DNA of 7,093 nt. It comes from Phycisphaerales bacterium (GTDB lineage: Bacteria; Planctomycetota; Phycisphaerae; Phycisphaerales; SM1A02). The stretch is taken from NCBI GenBank assembly GCA_003520025.1, contig DOVP01000128.1, positions 1-7,093 on the forward strand. Direction: 5' to 3'. Below the pieces are notes generated by a model, which was given only the letters and a program-made list of their open reading frames with translations, did no database searches and had not been told where the DNA came from. Shown piece after piece: positions 5,066 through 7,093 of this stretch; positions within the stretch are counted from its first letter, which is position 1; every line of letters begins with the position of its first letter. Made by a program: the position numbers and the translations under genes.

Positions 5066-7093
5066 GTCGGGACTCGGGATTCGGCAGTCGAGGGGTACGC
5101 CGTTTCGGATTGAGGCGGAGTTTGAGCCGACCGGGGACCAACCAAAGGCGATTGGGCGGTTGCTTGATGGCCTGGACAACGGACGGACCTCGCAAACACT
5201 GATGGGAGCAACGGGAACCGGCAAGACCTTCACGATGGCCAATGTCATTGCGGGTTCTGGACGTCCCACGCTGGTCATCAGCCACAACAAGACGCTTGCG
5301 GCGCAGTTATATGAAGAGTTTCGGGCACTCTTCCCGGACAACGCCGTCTGTTACTTCGTCAGTTATTACGACTACTACCAGCCGGAAGCCTATATCCCGC
5401 AGCGGGACATCTACATCGAGAAGGATGCCTCCCGCAATGATGATCTCGACCGATTGCGACTCTCGGCGACGAGCCACCTGCTCTCACGCGATGACGTCAT
5501 CGTCGTGGCGAGCGTCTCGTGCATCTACGGACTCGGCTCGCCCGAGGCTTGGCAGAATCGACTCGTTCCGCTTCGGGTCGGACAGACCATCGATCGGCGT
5601 GAACTGCTGCTCAACCTGACCGACATGCACTATGGCCGGACGGAGATTGAATTCCAGCGGGGAAAGTTCCGTGTTCGTGGCGATGTAATTGAGATCTTCC
5701 CGGCCTACGAGCAGTATGCCGTGCGGGTGGAGTGCTTCGGCGATGAAATCGAACGCATCTCGCTGATCCATCCGGTGTCCGGTGAGACGCTCGCCGAGGA
5801 GACCGAGTTCTTCGTGTTCCCGGCGGTGCATTACGTGCTGCCCGATGATCGACTTCAGGAGGCCATGAAGAACATCCGCGAAGAATGCACCGAGCAGGTT
5901 GCCCAGCTCAAGCGGCAAGGCAAACTGCTCGAAGCGCAGCGACTCATGTCACGCACCCGCTATGACCTTGAGATGCTCGGCGAAATCGGCTACTGCTCGG
6001 GTGTCGAGAACTATGCGCGGCATCTGGAGGGGCGAGCACCTGGATCTCGGCCCTCGACGCTGCTGGACTACTTCAACCACGTACCAGGGCGCGAGCCGGG
6101 CGACTGGCTGGTCTTCGTCGACGAGTCGCATGTCACGCTTCCGCAGGTTCGGGCGATGTACAACGGCGATCAGGCCCGCAAACGAGTGTTGGTGGATCAT
6201 GGATTCCGACTGCCATCAGCGCTGGACAACAGGCCGCTGACCTTCGACGAGTTCGACACGCTGGTACCCAGTGTCATCTACGTCTCGGCAACGCCGAGCC
6301 CGTGGGAACTTGAGCGAACCGGCGGCGTCTCGGCCGAACAGGTCATCCGCCCCACGGGGCTGCTCGATCCGAAGATCGAGGTTCGCCCCGCTGACGGGCA
6401 GGTACCGGACTTCATCGAGGCATGCAAGGAAGTCGCCGCCCGCGATCAACGTGTGATCGCCACGGTGCTGACCAAACGCATGGCCGAAGACCTGAGCACC
6501 TACCTCGACGAACAGGGCCTCAATGTGCGGTATCTGCACAGCGACATCGACACGCTGGACCGTCTGGAGATCCTGAAGGATCTTCGGGAAGGGGACTTCG
6601 ATGTGCTTGTCGGCGTCAACCTGCTGCGAGAAGGGCTCGATCTGCCGGAAGTTTCGCTGGTGTGCATTCTCGATGCGGACAAGGAGGGATTCCTGCGAAG
6701 CCGCACCAGTCTCATCCAGACGATCGGCCGCGCTGCTCGCAACGTGGATGCCACCTGCATCATGTATGCCGACACCATCACCGATTCGATGCAGTCGGCC
6801 ATCGACGAAACGACGCGACGGCGAGCCGTTCAGGAAGCCTTCAACGAAGCGAACGGCATCACGCCAACCACCATCGTCAGGGCGGTGCGCCGCGGCATCG
6901 ACCGTGAATTGCAGGCCCGCCGACTCGCCCGAAATGCCATCGTCCCGGACGGCAGCGAATCGGATCTTGAGCGGGACGAACTGCTTGAGTCGCTTGAGCA
7001 GGAGATGATGGAGGCCGCGGATCAACTTGAATTCGAGCGGGCCGCCGCCCTGCGGGACCGGCTCGCCGCAATCAGAAGCGGTCAGGGAGACCC
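5055..7093 (+). CDS. uvrB: UvrABC excinuclease subunit B, nearly complete (3' end cut by window)
   Basis: UvrB is the helicase-like damage-verification subunit of nucleotide excision repair; it is loaded by UvrA and recruits UvrC. The frame gives 679 codons without interruption and leaves the window inside the final UVR region, so only a short tail is missing. Landmarks: FEPTGDQPKAI (23-33), Walker A GATGTGKT (51-58, Lys57), the DNA-clamping beta-hairpin YFVSYYDYYQPE (100-111), EKDASRND (122-129), Walker B DESH (356-359), GFRLPSALDNRP (383-394), motif III SATP (411-414), LTKRMAEDL (472-480), LREGLDLPEVSL (524-535), motif VI QTIGRAARN (555-563), and UVR motif QLEFERAAALRDRL (657-670). The ATG at 5055 overlaps gcvH by 11 bases and has only a weak GAG four bases upstream; an in-frame ATG at 5043 is also possible. 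About 15 residues before the conserved FRIEAEFEP are extra compared with E. coli UvrB and are encoded partly by a heptamer repeat. Confidence 0.97.
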   Translation, partial: MERKSGLGIRQSRGTPFRIEAEFEPTGDQPKAIGRLLDGLDNGRTSQTLMGATGTGKTFTMANVIAGSGRPTLVISHNKTLAAQLYEEFRALFPDNAVCYFVSYYDYYQPEAYIPQRDIYIEKDASRNDDLDRLRLSATSHLLSRDDVIVVASVSCIYGLGSPEAWQNRLVPLRVGQTIDRRELLLNLTDMHYGRTEIEFQRGKFRVRGDVIEIFPAYEQYAVRVECFGDEIERISLIHPVSGETLAEETEFFVFPAVHYVLPDDRLQEAMKNIREECTEQVAQLKRQGKLLEAQRLMSRTRYDLEMLGEIGYCSGVENYARHLEGRAPGSRPSTLLDYFNHVPGREPGDWLVFVDESHVTLPQVRAMYNGDQARKRVLVDHGFRLPSALDNRPLTFDEFDTLVPSVIYVSATPSPWELERTGGVSAEQVIRPTGLLDPKIEVRPADGQVPDFIEACKEVAARDQRVIATVLTKRMAEDLSTYLDEQGLNVRYLHSDIDTLDRLEILKDLREGDFDVLVGVNLLREGLDLPEVSLVCILDADKEGFLRSRTSLIQTIGRAARNVDATCIMYADTITDSMQSAIDETTRRRAVQEAFNEANGITPTTIVRAVRRGIDRELQARRLARNAIVPDGSESDLERDELLESLEQEMMEAADQLEFERAAALRDRLAAIRSGQGD
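5062..5089 (+). repeat. Degenerate heptanucleotide tandem repeat at the gcvH/uvrB junction
   Basis: Four consecutive seven-base units can be read: GTAAGTC (5062-5068), GGGACTC (5069-5075), GGGATTC (5076-5082) and GGCAGTC (5083-5089). Every unit has G at position 1, A at 4, T at 6 and C at 7. The array covers the gcvH stop codon and runs into the 5' end of uvrB, where it encodes residues about 3-12 of the predicted protein. The two central units also contain GANTC sites. The repeat is visible; its origin as a small intergenic element trapped between the genes is inference. Confidence 0.5.

Noticed and set aside
6216..7025. A 269-codon minus-strand open frame inside uvrB
   Set aside because: It lies opposite UvrB helicase motifs that are fully intact, and its product shows no family pattern.

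Overview
This is a GC-rich bacterial chromosome segment with very little non-coding DNA. It holds two divergent sets of housekeeping-type genes around one short shared intergenic region at about 4564-4684. No mobile element, CRISPR array, tRNA, rRNA or phage gene was seen. The gene mix, the GRDQG form of the cytidylate kinase motif and the GcvH sequence style are compatible with a planctomycete, perhaps a Phycisphaerae-like bacterium. That placement is an impression from family resemblance, not something the sequence proves.

Leftward block (minus strand, transcribed from about 4563 down to 1): a small TIM-barrel protein of the sugar phosphate isomerase/epimerase superfamily, cytidylate kinase (cmk), a PlsC-type 1-acylglycerol-3-phosphate acyltransferase, a Kef-type CPA2 cation:proton antiporter with a C-terminal TrkA-N domain, and the N-terminal third of a YifB/ComM Mg-chelatase-like ATPase that is cut by the window edge inside its Walker A motif. 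The genes overlap or lie within a few bases of each other, except for a 33-base gap before comM that is almost entirely a hairpin. The block looks like one polycistronic unit. cmk and plsC are frequent neighbours in bacteria (nucleotide supply and phospholipid synthesis); the other genes have no obvious shared pathway.

Rightward block (plus strand, 4685 to the window end): gcvH, the lipoyl carrier protein of the glycine cleavage system, followed with an 11-base overlap by uvrB, the damage-verification helicase-like subunit of nucleotide excision repair. uvrB is almost complete: 679 codons reach into its C-terminal UVR motif before the window stops. No gcvT or gcvP is present in the window, so gcvH is separated from its partners here.

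I see no convincing new multi-gene system. The points worth a second look are small: a hairpin that would bury the comM ribosome-binding region, a degenerate heptanucleotide repeat at the gcvH/uvrB junction that is translated as an N-terminal extension of UvrB, a TIM-barrel protein that seems to have lost part of the family's metal site, an altered glycine motif in the antiporter's nucleotide-binding domain, and a cmk start that the Shine-Dalgarno position suggests should be moved.
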